Positions 63,368-64,000 of a DNA stretch of 64,000 bases are shown piece after piece. Position numbers and translations under genes: made by a program. Every line of letters starts with the position of its first letter. The first letter of the stretch is position 1. The notes below the pieces were generated by a model. That model saw only the letters and a program-made list of their open reading frames with translations. It did not search any database and was not told where the DNA came from. Source of the stretch: Methylomonas sp. 11b (lineage in GTDB: Bacteria > Pseudomonadota > Gammaproteobacteria > Methylococcales > Methylomonadaceae); assembly GCF_000515215.1 (NCBI RefSeq), contig NZ_KI911557.1, positions 1,137,586-1,201,585 on the forward strand. The letters run 5' to 3'.

Positions 63368-64000
63368 TCAGCTATGCTGCTCGGCGAGTTTGGCGACGAA
63401 TTCATCGACGAACACATGCATGTCGGCGGTCACCGCCTTGATGATGCTGCCCAGATAGTTGTAGGCAAACAAAGCCGGAATCGCCACGCCCAAACCGGCT
63501 ACGGTAGCCGCCAAGGCCGCTGCGATACCCGGTGCGATAGCGTTGACATTCACTTCGCCGCTGGCCGCAATCGCCGCGAAGGTAATCATTACCCCGACCA
63601 CGGTCCCCAGCAATCCCAGGAACGGTCCGCCGGAAATCGCGATGGTCAGCAGTACCATTTGCGAATTAAGTTTTTGCAGTTCCCGGACCAACACGCCATC
63701 CATGGAGGCCTTTACCGCATTCAATGCCTGGGCGGACAAGCCTTGTTCGGCCGCTTCGGCACCCACGCTTTTAGCCAGACGTTTATTCATTTCCTGCACG
63801 CCGACATGGTAGATGCGATAAATGGAAGAGCCGGCAAAAGCCGCATGATTGCCGGTCAAGGACAGCAACAACGGCGATTCGTCATAATCTTCCTGGCCGT
63901 CTTCGTCCTGGTGATCCAGATTGCTAATATTTTTGGCGCCTAATTGGCTGAAGGCTTCTTCGAATTTTTTGTTTTCACTACGCGTGCGATTCAAGACAAT
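63368..64000 (-). CDS. exbB: MotA/TolQ/ExbB proton channel protein, 5' end beyond window
   Basis: The frame is open to the right edge, so the N-terminus is missing. Visible part (210 residues): a soluble acidic segment (DHQDEDGQEDYDES), a region ending in NAVKASMDGVLVREL, then two membrane helices (LTIAISGGPFLGLLGTVVGVMITFAAI and AIAPGIAAALAATVAGLGVAIPALFAYN), the pore helices of ExbB. The end is VDEFVAKLAEQHS. It forms the channel with ExbD. A gap of 130 bases separates it from exbD. The soluble part is larger than in Escherichia ExbB, as in long ExbB homologues. Confidence 0.9.
   Translation of the reverse strand: MVLNRTRSENKKFEEAFSQLGAKNISNLDHQDEDGQEDYDESPLLLSLTGNHAAFAGSSIYRIYHVGVQEMNKRLAKSVGAEAAEQGLSAQALNAVKASMDGVLVRELQKLNSQMVLLTIAISGGPFLGLLGTVVGVMITFAAIAASGEVNVNAIAPGIAAALAATVAGLGVAIPALFAYNYLGSIIKAVTADMHVFVDEFVAKLAEQHS

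Noticed and set aside
1..64000. PEP-CTERM sorting signal on an encoded protein
   Set aside because: I checked the C-termini of the secreted proteins for a PEP motif, membrane helix and basic end and found none, despite the presence of XrtA.
1..64000. CRISPR arrays, tRNA or rRNA genes, complete insertion sequences
   Set aside because: No regularly spaced short repeats, cloverleaf-like sequences, rRNA segments or transposase genes were recognised by reading.

Overview
The window reads as a chromosome segment of a gammaproteobacterial methanotroph or methylotroph, most likely a Methylomonas-like member of the Methylococcales. The main pointers are mtdA (methylene-tetrahydromethanopterin/tetrahydrofolate dehydrogenase) next to malate dehydrogenase, glycerate 2-kinase and serine hydroxymethyltransferase, which is a serine-cycle cluster. 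Gammaproteobacterial housekeeping genes (fur/bamE, lolD with one Lol permease, a FleQ-type regulator, an Xps-type type II secretion operon) and an exosortase A exopolysaccharide system agree with this. The species is inferred, not shown.

Layout. 1-3.7 kb: 3' part of a large autotransporter with a 288-bp tandem repeat. 4-12.9 kb: type II secretion operon gspF-G-H-I-J-K-L-M-N-D, without gspE. 12.9-19.8 kb: MgtC-like protein, a small unknown gene, an M20 amidohydrolase, a FleQ-like sigma-54 activator, a CorB/CNNM protein and an extended CorA. 20.1-38.6 kb: polysaccharide locus. manC and xrtA (exosortase A plus EpsI domain) lie on the minus strand. A divergent run of about 13 genes on the plus strand encodes a NodB-like membrane protein, five GT2 and three GT4 glycosyltransferases, a TPR protein, a Wzm/Wzt ABC exporter and a methyltransferase. 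Its centre (about 27.6-34.1 kb) is visibly AT-rich. 38.7-44.8 kb: apbE, a 500-bp intergenic region with several hairpins and a near-consensus sigma-54 promoter, then mdh, mtdA, glycerate kinase and glyA. 44.8-46.5 kb: a lipoprotein gene bracketed by two divergent copies of an inverted intergenic repeat. 46.5-52.4 kb: lolD, lolC/F, fur, bamE, NYN protein, ppnP, a methyltransferase, an FAD oxidoreductase and a HopJ-family protein. 52.6-57.2 kb: second polysaccharide operon (OPX protein, outer-membrane beta-barrel, Wzz-type protein, BY-kinase-like protein). 57.2-64 kb, minus strand: a PrsT-like TPR lipoprotein and an exbB-exbD-tonB-porin-coiled-coil operon cut by the window edge.

How the parts fit. 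The 20-38 kb locus appears to make and export a glycan through Wzm/Wzt. The 52-57 kb operon supplies periplasmic, outer-membrane and co-polymerase parts. XrtA and the PrsT-like lipoprotein belong to the PEP-CTERM/exosortase context, but I saw no PEP-CTERM substrate here. The most notable observations are a BY-kinase homologue whose Walker A lysine is asparagine and whose Walker A' motif is also altered, an OPX/beta-barrel pair that may form a composite export channel, an orphan sigma-54 promoter with no gene behind it, an ops/JUMPstart-like sequence in the loop of a leader hairpin ahead of the long glycosyltransferase run, and the repeat-bracketed lipoprotein gene.
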